From the NCBI GenBank assembly GCA_002429615.1, contig DJAN01000048.1, positions 361 to 13,496 on the forward strand: 13,136 bases of DNA, in the 5' to 3' direction. This document shows positions 1 through 7,900 of this stretch, piece by piece (position 1 is the stretch's first letter; each line of letters begins with the position of its first letter). Origin of the DNA: Lysobacteraceae bacterium UBA6001. GTDB lineage: Bacteria; Pseudomonadota; Gammaproteobacteria; Xanthomonadales; Xanthomonadaceae. The translations under genes and the position numbers were made by a program. The notes under the pieces were generated by a model, which saw only the letters and a program-made list of their open reading frames with translations, was not told the DNA's origin and made no database searches.

Positions 1-224
1 GCCTGGGCGAGGAAGTCGGCCTGCTTGGGCGTCAGCGGCGTGCTGGTCTGGCTGAAGATCACGTCCAGCGTGGGCACCAGCGGCGCTTCATCGCTGACCG
101 CGAAGCCGACGCCGAGGATCAGCAGGCCGTAGACGATCAGCGACAGCACCAGGGTGGCGCTCAGGCGCTGGTTTTCCACCGCGCGCGGGTCCGGCGCGGG
201 GCCGGCGTGGGTCGCGGCATTCAT
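1..224 (-). CDS. tonB: TonB-family energy transducer, N-terminal part (3' end beyond window)
   Basis: The reverse strand from the ATG at 224-222 reads open to the window edge (about 74 codons seen). Residues 1-20 are a short Pro/Ala-rich cytoplasmic head. Residues about 22-42 form a single hydrophobic segment (LSATLVLSLIVYGLLILGV), followed by a periplasmic stretch with LDVIFSQT and PLTPKQADFLAQ. A short cytoplasmic N-terminus plus one signal anchor is the TonB plan: TonB with ExbB/ExbD carries proton-motive-force energy to outer-membrane receptors. The C-terminal TonB domain lies outside the window, so the family call rests on topology, the PLTPKQADFLA-type segment I associate with xanthomonad TonB-like proteins, and synteny. 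The ATG overlaps the gshB stop (ATGA), so the two are translationally coupled. In P. aeruginosa tonB3 occupies the same place beside gshB and pilG and affects twitching; orthology to tonB3 is inferred. Confidence 0.72.
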   Translation of the reverse strand, partial: MNAATHAGPAPDPRAVENQRLSATLVLSLIVYGLLILGVGFAVSDEAPLVPTLDVIFSQTSTPLTPKQADFLAQ

Positions 225-1171
225 GCGGCCAGGCCAGCCTCGATCGCGTCGAACAGCTGGCCGCAGATGTTCAGGCCGTACTGCGCGTCGAGTTCGCGCG
301 CGCAGGTCGGGCTGGTGACGTTGACCTCGGTGAGGTAGTCGCCGATCACGTCCAGGCCCACGAAACGCATGCCGCGGCGCTTCATTTCCGGGCCGACCTG
401 GGTGGCGATCCAGCGGTCGCGCTCGCTCAGCGGGCGGCCTTCGCCGCGGCCGCCGGCGGCGAGGTTGCCGCGGAATTCGTCGCCCTGCGGGATGCGCGCC
501 AGGCAGTAGTCCACCGGCACGCCGTCGATCAGCAGGATGCGCTTGTCGCCGGCGCTGATGTCCGGGATGAAGCGCTGCGCCATCGCCAGGTGGCGGCCGC
601 CGTCGGTGAGGGTTTCCAGGATCACGTTCAGATTGGGATCGCCCTGGCCGCTGCGGAAGATCGAGCGTCCGCCCATGCCGTCCAGCGGCTTGAGCACGAC
701 CTGTCCGTGCTCGGCCGCAAACGCTTTCAGCTGGGCGGCGTCGCGGCTGACCAGGGTCGGCGGGCAGCACTGCGGGAACAGCTGCGCGGCCAGCTTCTCG
801 TTGAAGTCGCGCAGGCCCTGCGGGTCGTTGACGATCAACGCGCCGGCCTGCTGCGCGATGCCCAGCAGATGGGTGTCATAGAGGTATTCAGCGTCCACCG
901 GCGGGTCCTTGCGCATCAGCACGACCTGGCCCGGGCCGAACGCCCGTTCGGCGAACTCGCCCAGGGTGAACCAGCCGGCCTTGTCATCGCGCACGCTCAG
1001 TGGCGCCACGGTGGCGGTGGCCACGCCGTCGCGCAGGGCCAGGCCGCCAGGCCGCACGTAGTGCAGGCGATGGCCGCGGCGCTGGGCTTCCAGCAGCATG
1101 GCGAAGGTGGTGTCCTTGGCGATCTTGATCTGGGCGATGGGGTCCATCACCACGATGACGTCTAGCGGCAT
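221..1171 (-). CDS. gshB: Glutathione synthetase (ATP-grasp)
   Basis: A 316-aa protein, the same length as E. coli GshB. It joins gamma-glutamylcysteine and glycine with ATP, the second step of cytosolic glutathione synthesis. Near-identical family blocks are visible: MDPIAQIKIAKDTTFAMLLEAQ (residues 9-30, in part), VLMRKDPP (84-91), RDFNEKL (121-127), the ATP-grasp lysine loop VVLKPLDGMGG (158-168), GDKRILL (208-214), CLARIPQGDEFRGNLAAGG (223-241) with the following RGEGRPL, and the Mg-binding GLDVIGDYLTEVNVTSP (272-288). I chose the ATG at 1171 because it starts just before the conserved beta-1 strand (DVIVVMDP). The frame stays open upstream to 1654, but that extension runs antisense through pilG and has no family similarity. 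The ribosome site is weak (AGG about 9 nt upstream). The stop overlaps the tonB start. It is transcribed divergently from the pil-chp operon. Confidence 0.96.
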   Translation of the reverse strand: MPLDVIVVMDPIAQIKIAKDTTFAMLLEAQRRGHRLHYVRPGGLALRDGVATATVAPLSVRDDKAGWFTLGEFAERAFGPGQVVLMRKDPPVDAEYLYDTHLLGIAQQAGALIVNDPQGLRDFNEKLAAQLFPQCCPPTLVSRDAAQLKAFAAEHGQVVLKPLDGMGGRSIFRSGQGDPNLNVILETLTDGGRHLAMAQRFIPDISAGDKRILLIDGVPVDYCLARIPQGDEFRGNLAAGGRGEGRPLSERDRWIATQVGPEMKRRGMRFVGLDVIGDYLTEVNVTSPTCARELDAQYGLNICGQLFDAIEAGLAA

Positions 1172-1254
1172 GACGCGAACCTGGGTAAAGCGCGGGAGCT
1201 GGCTGCCGATGTTAACGGTTTGGGGTGCCGTCGCGAGGACATCCGCGGCGGAAC

Positions 1255-1264
1255 GGTCCGGACC
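1255..1264. repeat. 10-bp perfect palindrome in the gshB/pilG intergenic region
   Basis: GGTCCGGACC is a perfect palindrome 84 bp upstream of the gshB start on the minus strand and 105 bp upstream of the pilG -35 box. It could be an operator for either divergent unit. With GC-rich DNA a 10-bp palindrome may also be chance, so the regulatory role is only a guess. Confidence 0.3.
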
Positions 1265-1283
1265 AGCATGGGAGGCGGGAGAT

Positions 1284-1320
1284 GGCGGAAATCTGCGCAA
1301 AACTGCGACACAGTTCCGCC
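1284..1320. repeat. Inverted repeat enclosing a helically phased direct repeat
   Basis: GGCGGAA (1284-1290) and TTCCGCC (1314-1320) are perfect 7-bp inverted arms with 23 nt between them. Inside, CTGCG occurs twice (1293-1297 and 1303-1307), exactly 10 bp apart, so both copies lie on the same face of the helix. The block ends 48 bp before the pilG -35 box, a plausible place for an activator or repressor site. No known regulator is recognised here. Confidence 0.35.
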
Positions 1321-1368
1321 GGCACCGGCTATCGGGCGGGCGGCTTTGCTGGGCGATTGTCGCCGCGC

Positions 1369-1397
1369 TTGACAGTATCCGCGGGTACTGGGATATA
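1369..1397 (+). promoter_or_regulatory. Putative sigma-70-type promoter of the pil-chp operon
   Basis: A perfect -35 hexamer TTGACA (1369-1374) is followed after 17 bp by GATATA (1392-1397), which has an extended -10 TG at 1389-1390. An alternative -10, TATACA (1394-1399), matches better but has a 19-bp spacer. Transcription would start near 1404, giving a 5' leader of about 54 nt before pilG. It is the only strong promoter-like site seen ahead of the plus-strand genes, and no other internal gap is large enough to suggest a second main promoter. Confidence 0.65.
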
Positions 1398-1411
1398 CAT
1401 GACGTTTCGCA

Positions 1412-1457
1412 GCGGTGCCGGACTGGAAGAAGCACCGCGCGTCCCGGGGACATTGGA
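1412..1457 (+). promoter_or_regulatory. pilG leader: stem-loop plus ribosome binding site
   Basis: GCGGTGC (1412-1418) pairs with GCACCGC (1432-1438) in a 7-bp GC-rich stem with a 13-nt loop that carries a GGA (1425-1427). Eight bases downstream lies the Shine-Dalgarno GGGGA (1446-1450), seven bases before the pilG ATG, and another GGA sits directly before the start codon (1455-1457). A GGA in a hairpin loop plus GGA in the ribosome site is the layout bound by CsrA/RsmA-type translational repressors. That link is inference. Confidence 0.4.
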
Positions 1458-1859
1458 ATGACTGAAAACATTGCTGCGGGCGGGGAGCTCGCAGGTCTGA
1501 GGGTCATGGTCATCGACGATTCGAAGACCATTCGCCGCACCGCCGAGACCTTGCTCAAGCGCGAGGGATGCGAGGTGGTGACCGCCACAGACGGCTTCGA
1601 GGCCTTGGCCAAGATCGCAGACCAGCAGCCGCAGATCATCTTCGTGGACATCATGATGCCGCGCCTGGATGGTTATCAGACCTGCGCGCTGATCAAGGGC
1701 AACCAGCTTTTCAAGTCCACGCCGGTGATCATGCTGTCCTCCAAGGACGGCCTGTTCGACAAGGCGCGCGGCCGCATCGTGGGCTCGGAGCAGTACCTGA
1801 CCAAGCCTTTCACCCGTGAAGAACTGCTGAGCGCAATCCGCACATACGTCAACGCCTGA
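1458..1859 (+). CDS. pilG: Type IV pilus response regulator PilG (single-domain receiver)
   Basis: A 133-aa CheY-like protein with no output domain. After about 14 leader residues the receiver shows the acidic pair D20-D21 in VMVIDDSKTIRR, the phospho-acceptor D64 in FVDIMMPRLDG, the switch Ser S94 in VIMLSSKDG and the conserved K116 in LTKPF. In P. aeruginosa PilG is phosphorylated by ChpA, promotes pilus extension and raises cAMP; the same role is inferred. I chose the ATG at 1458 because it has a good GGGGA ribosome site at 7 nt and matches the usual PilG length. The frame is open further upstream, but that would run through the promoter and leader. It is first gene of the operon and ends 16 bp before pilH. 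Confidence 0.95.
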   Translation: MTENIAAGGELAGLRVMVIDDSKTIRRTAETLLKREGCEVVTATDGFEALAKIADQQPQIIFVDIMMPRLDGYQTCALIKGNQLFKSTPVIMLSSKDGLFDKARGRIVGSEQYLTKPFTREELLSAIRTYVNA

Positions 1860-1875
1860 CCAGGGGGAAGGGCAA

Positions 1876-2238
1876 ATGGCAAAAATCCTGCTGATCGAAG
1901 ATTCGCCGACTGACCGGGCGGTCTTCAGCCAGTGGCTTGAGAAGGCCGGCCACCAGGTCGTCGCCACGGACAACGCCGAGGAAGGGCTGACACTGGCCAA
2001 GGGCCAGCTGCCCGACCTCGTGCTGATGGACGTGGTGCTGCCGGGCATGAGCGGCTTCCAGGCCACGCGCGCGATGTCGCGCGACGAGGCGACCAAACAC
2101 ATCCCGGTGCTGATCGTGAGCACCAAGGGCATGGAAACCGACAAGGCCTGGGGTCTTCGCCAGGGCGCGGCCGACTACATCGTCAAGCCGCCGCGCGAGG
2201 AAGACCTGATCGCGCGCATCGCCGAGCTGGTGGGCTGA
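1876..2238 (+). CDS. pilH: Type IV pilus response regulator PilH (single-domain receiver)
   Basis: A 120-aa CheY-like receiver. Visible residues are E8-D9 in LLIEDSPTD, the phospho-acceptor D52 in VLMDVVLPGMSG, S82 in VLIVSTKG and K104 in YIVKPP. The ETDKAWGLRQGA segment (87-98) is typical of PilH and separates it from PilG. In Pseudomonas PilH opposes PilG, acting in retraction or as a phosphate sink. A strong purine-rich ribosome site (AGGGGGAAGGG, 1862-1872) precedes the ATG. The stop shares one base with the pilI start (TGATG), so the two are translationally coupled. A small oddity is Pro at the position after K-P, where receivers more often have Val, Phe or Ile. The call is firm on motif and position. 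Confidence 0.95.
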   Translation: MAKILLIEDSPTDRAVFSQWLEKAGHQVVATDNAEEGLTLAKGQLPDLVLMDVVLPGMSGFQATRAMSRDEATKHIPVLIVSTKGMETDKAWGLRQGAADYIVKPPREEDLIARIAELVG

Positions 2239-2768
2239 TGCGCTCGCCTTTCGACATTCTCGAAGCCTACGAACGGCGCAGCCTGGCCCATGCGGTGCAG
2301 CTGCCCGAGCGGCAGTTCGCGACCGACGTATGGCGCGGTGTCGGCTACCGGGTGGGCAACCGCCGCCTGGTCTCGGACTTCCGCGAGGTGGTGGAAATCG
2401 TGCCGATGCCGCCGGTGACCCCGGTGCCCGGCGCGCAGCCGTGGATGCTGGGCGTGGGCAACCTGCGCGGCAACCTGTTCCCGGTGGTCGACCTGAAGCA
2501 GTTCATGGAAGGTCGCCGCACCGTGCTGCACGAAGGCCAGCGCGTGCTGATCATGCGCCAGGCCGGTGGCGACGTGGCCCTGACCATCGACGAGCTGTTT
2601 GGCCAGCGCAGTTTCGAGCTGGCCCAGGCCGCGGACCCGGGCGAGATCGCCCAGGGCCGCTATGGCCATTTCGTCGATCGCGCCTTCCGCGCCGAAGACC
2701 AGGACTGGGGTGTGTTCTCCCTGTCGCTGCTGTCGCGCACCCCCGAATTCCGGCAGGCCGCGGCGTAA
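2238..2768 (+). CDS. pilI: CheW-like coupling protein PilI
   Basis: A 176-aa cytosolic adaptor made of one CheW domain (about residues 32-170). The landmark is LGVGNLRGNLFPVVDLKQF (71-89), the CheW strand pair that docks on receptor tips and the kinase. VALTIDELFGQR (113-124) matches the second CheW subdomain. PilI links the receptor PilJ to the ChpA kinase. Length and position between pilH and pilJ fit the family. Translation is coupled to pilH by the TGATG overlap, and no separate ribosome site is needed. The gap to pilJ is 36 bp and shows no terminator. Confidence 0.93.
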   Translation: MRSPFDILEAYERRSLAHAVQLPERQFATDVWRGVGYRVGNRRLVSDFREVVEIVPMPPVTPVPGAQPWMLGVGNLRGNLFPVVDLKQFMEGRRTVLHEGQRVLIMRQAGGDVALTIDELFGQRSFELAQAADPGEIAQGRYGHFVDRAFRAEDQDWGVFSLSLLSRTPEFRQAAA

Positions 2769-2804
2769 GCCGGGCCCGCCACGCATCGAGCATCGAGGTC
2801 GAAA

Positions 2805-4841
2805 ATGAGTACCGCCCCGGACGCGCCCCAGAACAAGAAGATTGGTGGAGTCAGCACGAGCTTCTGGCTCATCGTGCTGGCCCTGTCGCTGATCGTGTTC
2901 TCCGCCAACTTCGCCGTGTCGACCTGGCAGGGCAGCCGCCTGGCCGGTGCCTCCACCGGCGCGGCCGACCTGCAGGTGCGCTCGCAGCAGCTGGCCAACC
3001 AGGGCCGCGAAGCGGTCTCCGGTGACGCCAAGGCATTCGCCGCGTTCAAGGACACCAAGGCGCAGATCGACAAGACCGTTTCCGAGCTGGAAGGCCGCTA
3101 TGGCCAGGAAACCGACGTGTCCGGCCCGATCCGCCAGCTGAAGTCGACCTGGACTCCGCTGGGCAAGAGCGCCGAGCAGGTGATCGCCTCCGAGCCGGCG
3201 GTGCTGGCGCTGGCCGGCAACGCCGACCGCTTCACCGGCGCGGTGCCGCAGCTGCAGGCGCAGTTGAACGAAGTGGTGCGCGCGATGACTGTCAGCGGCG
3301 CCCCGGCGTCGCAGATTTACAACACCCTGCAGCAGGTCGTGGTCGCGGGCACCATGGCCCGCCGCGTGACCGAAATGCGTGCCGGCGGTGCCGGCGCGGC
3401 CGCGTCCGGCGATGCGCTGGCGCGCGACTCGGTGGTGTTCAGCCAGATGCTGGAAGGCCTGCGCAACGGCAACGAGGAGCTGGGCATCGCCGCGGTGAAG
3501 AACCCGGCGGCGCTGGCGGCCCTGGAGCAGTCGCAGGCGCAGTGGGCGACGATGAAGAAGGACGTCGACGCGATCCTGGCCAGCTCGCGCAACCTGTTCG
3601 CCGCGCAGTCCTCGGCGGCCGCCATCACCGGCGGCTCGGGCAAGATGCTCGACGACAGCAAGAAGCTGTTCGATGCGTTCTCGGCCTTCGGCTCGGTGCG
3701 CGACACGCGCATTTTCCCCAACCTGTGGCTGGGCGTGCTGTCCGGCGCGCTGCTGGTGATCTCGATCATCGGCCTGGTGTGGTCGATGGTGCGCATCCGT
3801 TCGCGTGAACAGGAACTGCGCCTGCAGACCCAGGTGGAATTCAACTCGCGCAACCAGCAGGCGATCATGCGGCTGCTGGACGAAATCTCCTCGCTCGGTG
3901 AGGGCGACCTGACGGTGAAGGCCTCGGTGACCGAGGACATGACCGGCGCGATCGCCGACGCTATCAACTACGCCGTGGACGAGCTGCGCCACCTGGTGAC
4001 CACGATCAACGACACCTCGGCCAAGGTCGCGGTGTCCTCGCAGGAAACCCAGGCCACCGCCATGCAGCTGGCCGAAGCGGCCGGCCACCAGGCCAGCCAG
4101 ATCACCACGGCTTCCGAGCGCATCAACGAAATCGCGGCGAGCATCGAACAGGTGTCGCGCAACTCCACCGAATCGGCGGAAGTGGCGCAGCGCTCGGTGG
4201 TCATCGCGGCCGAAGGTGCCGGCGTGGTGCGCGAAACCATCCAGGGCATGGACCAGATCCGCGACCAGATCCAGGAAACCTCCAAGCGCATCAAGCGCCT
4301 GGGCGAATCCTCGCAGGAGATCGGCTCGATCGTGGAACTGATCAACGACATTTCCGAGCAGACCAACATCCTCGCGCTCAACGCGGCGGTGCAGGCGGCC
4401 TCGGCGGGCGAGGCCGGTCGCGGCTTCGCGGTCGTGGCCGACGAAGTGCAGCGCCTCGCGGAACGTACCTCCGGCGCGACCCGACGCATCGAAAGCCTGG
4501 TGCAGACCATTCAGGCCGATACCAACGAGGCGGTCAGCTCGATGGAGCAGACCACCTCCGAAGTGGTGTCCGGTGCACGACTGGCAGAGGACGCCGGTAC
4601 CGCGCTTACCGAAATCGAGCGCGTGTCCAACGCACTGAACAATTTGATTAAGAACATCTCCATCGCCGCCCACCAGCAGTCCGCGGCGGCGACGGATATC
4701 ACCCAGACGATGGACGTCATCCGCAAGATCACCGGCCAGACCTCGCAAGGTGCGGGACAGACGGCCGAGTCGATCGGTCACCTGGCGCAGCTGGCCGCCG
4801 ACCTGCGTCGTTCGGTCGCCGACTTCAAGCTGCCGGCGTGA
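2805..4841 (+). CDS. pilJ: Type IV pilus methyl-accepting chemoreceptor PilJ
   Basis: A 678-aa inner-membrane receptor. TM1 is at about 20-38 (SFWLIVLALSLIVFSAN), a helical periplasmic domain at 39-305, TM2 at about 308-330, a HAMP-like segment at about 331-390, then the long coiled-coil signalling domain. The periplasmic part contains two related helical units with a Trp at 116 and 247 (TWTPLGKSAEQVIAS and QWATMKKDVDAILAS), fitting the tandem PilJ N-terminal domains of this family. The hairpin tip carries EQTNILALNAAVQAA (518-532), with Gln where many receptors have Glu. Downstream GRGFAVVADEVQRLAERT is canonical. No CheR-binding pentapeptide such as NWETF is present at the C-terminus (SVADFKLPA). 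GAGGT at 2795-2799 is the ribosome site for the ATG at 2805. PilJ senses pilus or surface cues and drives ChpA through PilI. Confidence 0.95.
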   Translation: MSTAPDAPQNKKIGGVSTSFWLIVLALSLIVFSANFAVSTWQGSRLAGASTGAADLQVRSQQLANQGREAVSGDAKAFAAFKDTKAQIDKTVSELEGRYGQETDVSGPIRQLKSTWTPLGKSAEQVIASEPAVLALAGNADRFTGAVPQLQAQLNEVVRAMTVSGAPASQIYNTLQQVVVAGTMARRVTEMRAGGAGAAASGDALARDSVVFSQMLEGLRNGNEELGIAAVKNPAALAALEQSQAQWATMKKDVDAILASSRNLFAAQSSAAAITGGSGKMLDDSKKLFDAFSAFGSVRDTRIFPNLWLGVLSGALLVISIIGLVWSMVRIRSREQELRLQTQVEFNSRNQQAIMRLLDEISSLGEGDLTVKASVTEDMTGAIADAINYAVDELRHLVTTINDTSAKVAVSSQETQATAMQLAEAAGHQASQITTASERINEIAASIEQVSRNSTESAEVAQRSVVIAAEGAGVVRETIQGMDQIRDQIQETSKRIKRLGESSQEIGSIVELINDISEQTNILALNAAVQAASAGEAGRGFAVVADEVQRLAERTSGATRRIESLVQTIQADTNEAVSSMEQTTSEVVSGARLAEDAGTALTEIERVSNALNNLIKNISIAAHQQSAAATDITQTMDVIRKITGQTSQGAGQTAESIGHLAQLAADLRRSVADFKLPA

Positions 4842-4873
4842 GCGACGGGCGGAACGGGAAAGGAATTACGAGA

Positions 4874-4966
4874 ATGACGCGTAGCGATACGCCAATGCAG
4901 GAACAGGCCGCGCCGCTGGCGCTCTTGCGCGTGGCCATGGCGGAAAGCTCGGGGGGGCTGCAATGA
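4874..4966 (+). CDS. Putative 30-codon small ORF coupled to chpA
   Basis: Not recognised. The reading frame begins at an ATG with AAGGA 10 nt upstream (4859-4863) plus a closer GAG, and encodes MTRSDTPMQEQ followed by an Ala/Leu-rich segment (AAPLALLRVAMAESS) and GGLQ. Its TGA overlaps the chpA ATG (ATGA, 4963-4966), and chpA's own GGGGGGG ribosome site lies inside its last codons. It occupies most of the 121-bp pilJ-chpA gap, the place where pilK stands in P. aeruginosa. It could be a true microprotein, a leader whose translation opens the chpA start, or the remnant of a lost gene. It could also be chance, since it is short. It shows no membrane-like segment of full length. No pilK similarity is evident by eye. 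Confidence 0.45.
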   Translation: MTRSDTPMQEQAAPLALLRVAMAESSGGLQ

Positions 4967-7900
4967 GTGCACTGCGCGATGCGATGAGCCACGCGGCGCT
5001 GGGTTGGGTCAAGCCCGAACTCGACGAGACGCTGCGCCAGGCCCGCCACGAGATCGAGTTCTTCGTCGAAGAACCGGCCGATACCAGCCGCATGCGCTTC
5101 TGCGCCGGTTACCTGCACCAGGTGCAGGGCACCTTGCGCATGGTGGAGCTGTATGCCCCGGCGATGGTGGCCGAAGAGCTGGAACTGCTGGCCATGGCCG
5201 TGCAGGAAGCCAAGGTCGCCGATACCAACGAAGCCTGCGCGATGCTGATGCGCGGTACCGTGCTGCTGCCCGATTACCTCGAGCGCCTGCAGAACGGCCA
5301 CCGTGACATCCCGATCGTGCTGCTGCCGCTGCTCAACGAGATCCGCGCCATGCGCGGCGAAGCGGTGCTCAACGAAAGCGTGCTGTTCGCGTTCGATCCG
5401 CAGGCCGGCAACGCCACCGAGGCCGAGCTGGACCATGCGCGCGGCAGCCTGAGCGGGCGCAACCGCGAACTGCTCGACACCGTCGGCAACGCGGTCAAGG
5501 AAGAACTGCTGCGCGTGAAGGACGCGCTCGACCTGCATCTGCGCACCGGCGGCGATGTCGCCGAGCTGCAGACCCAGGTCGGTGACCTGGGCAGCGTCGC
5601 CGACACGCTGGGCATGATGGGCCTGGGCGTGGCGCGCAACGTCGTGGTGCAGCAGCGCGACGCGCTGCGTCGCATCGTCGACGGCCAGCAGCAGGTCGAC
5701 GAAGGCCTGCTGCTGGATATCGCCGGCGCGCTGCTCTACGTCGATGCCTCGCTGGACGACCAGGTCGCGCGCCTCGGCGCCGACGCCAGCAACGAGGAAG
5801 ACGTCAACGCCAACGCCGCCGCCTCCGAGGTGCGCCGCACCCTGGAAGTGCTGGCGCATGAGGCGATCGCCAATTTCGGCGCGGCGCGCGAGCATTTTGT
5901 CGCCTTCATCGAGACCAACTGGGACCACGGCCGCCTGGCCGACGTGCCGCAGCTGCTCGGCGAAGTGGGCGGCGCGCTGCGCATCCTCGACCTGCCCGAG
6001 CCGGCCGACTACCTGGAAGGCGTGCGCCGCTACATCGAGCGCGAGCTGATCGCCAAGCAGCGCGTGCCCAGCGGCCGCCAGCTCGACACCCTGGCCGATG
6101 CCATGGCCAGCCTGGAGTACTACCTCGAAGCCCTGCGCGAGCGTCGCCCGGGCCGCGAGGAAATCCTCGACATCACCCGCAGCAGCCTGGAAACCCTGCG
6201 TTACTGGCCGCTGCCGACCGATGCCGAACCGGCGATGCCGCCGCCGGCACCGGCCTTCGTGGCCGCACCGGTCGCCGCGCCGGTGCTCGAAGCGGTCGCC
6301 GTCGCCGAGACCGCCGCGCCGGTCGCCAGCGTCCCGGAGACCATCGAACTCGAGACCATCGAACTCGCCCCGGTCGCCGAAGCGATCGAGGCGCGCAACG
6401 ACACGCTGGTCGCCGATATCAGCCCGCTGCCGCAGGGGTTGCATGTCACCGCCGGCGGTTTCGAATGGACCCTGCAGCGCGAAGCGCCGCCGGTCCAGGC
6501 CGCGCCGCTGTCGTTCGACCCGGTCGCCGCCGAACAGGGCGACGTGGCCGCGCACGCCGCCGACATCGCGCCGATCGACCTGTCCGCCGATGGCGGCCAG
6601 GCGCCGAGCGGCCTGGACTGGAATGCCGACGCGCAGGCCGTGTCGTTCGATCCGGTCTCGGCCGAACACGACGGCGGCGTGGAGGCCACGCAGGTCAGCT
6701 ATCACTTCGACGCTAGCCAGCTCGAAGGCGATGCCATCGTCGTCGAGTCGGTGCCGGACGCCGACATTTCCGTATCGATCGAGCCGCCGGCATTGGCCGA
6801 GCTGCCGCCGCTGCCGCCGTTGCCGGAAGCCCAGGTTGAGGTCGAGGCCGTGGCCGACGCCGCCGAAGCGCCGCAGGCGTTCGATCCGAACGATCCCGCG
6901 CTGGACGCGGACAGTCCGTTCGTCGAGTCCTTCGAAGCCACGCTGCCGGCGTTCCTGGAAGACGAACCGGTCGTGGCCAGCGATGCACCCGCGCCGCGCG
7001 TGCAGGAAGGCACGATCGGCAAGATCGACCTGGATGACGCGCATGCCGCGTTCATCGCCGAACTCGATGCCGCCGCCGCTGGCTTCAGCACCACGCCAGC
7101 GCCTGCCGCCGAGCCGGTGGTGGATGTCTCGGTGCCGGCCGCGGCCGCCCCGGCGCCGCTGGAAGGTGGCTTCCAGGACGACGGCAACGAAATCGACAGC
7201 GACATCCGCGACGTGTTCCTCGAGGAGTTCGACGAGGAACTGGTCAACCTGCAGCAGCTGCTGCCGGTATGGCGTGCGGCCCCGGACAGTGTCGAGAACC
7301 TGCGGCCGATCCGCCGCGTGTTCCATACCCTCAAGGGCAGCGGTCGCCTGGTTGGCGCGCGCACCCTGGGCGAGTTCAGCTGGAAGATCGAGGGCATGCT
7401 CAACCGCGTGCTCGATGGCACGCGCCCGGCCAGCCCGGCCGTGGTCGCGATGGTCGACCAGGCCTTCCAGGTGCTGCCGCAGCTCAATGCCGCGCTGCGC
7501 GGCGAAGGCCGCATCGAAGCCGACCTGATGGCGATGCAGGCCGTGGCCGATCGCATCGGCGCCGGCGAGGAAGCCTGGTACGTTCCCACCGCCGCCGCCC
7601 CGGTGGCCGCGGAAGTGGCCGCGCCGGTGGGCATCCTCGCCAGCGAGGGCACGCCGGCATCGGTGGACAGCGTGTTGCGCGAGATCCTCGAAGCCGAGGT
7701 CGCCACCCACCTGGAAACCGTGCACGCCTGGCTTGCCGGCGCGCGCGTGCAGCCGCAGCCGGTGACCGAAGCGCTGCTGCGCGCGGTGCATACGATGAGT
7801 GGCGCGTTCGCGATGACCGACGTGCCGGAGATCACCGCGGTCACCACGCCGGCGGAAACCTTCGTCAAGCGTTCGCTGGCGGCCAACCGCACCCCGGATG

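Noticed and set aside
1283..1297. Possible sigma-54 promoter (TGGC...TGC) before pilG
   Set aside because: GG and GC are separated by 9 bases, not the required 10, and the downstream sigma-70-type site is far better.
1098..1457. Longer N-terminus for pilG
   Set aside because: The open frame reaches back into gshB, but the extension is not receiver-like, and the promoter and ribosome site place the start at 1458.
1172..1654. Longer N-terminus for gshB
   Set aside because: The frame is open, but the extension would cross the intergenic promoter and pilG antisense. The product from 1171 already has the normal length and start of GshB.
2175..4781. An 868-codon open frame on the minus strand opposite pilI and pilJ
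   Set aside because: Same cause: it is in register with both genes, which lack TTA, CTA and TCA there. The His/Arg/Gly-rich product has no recognisable domain.
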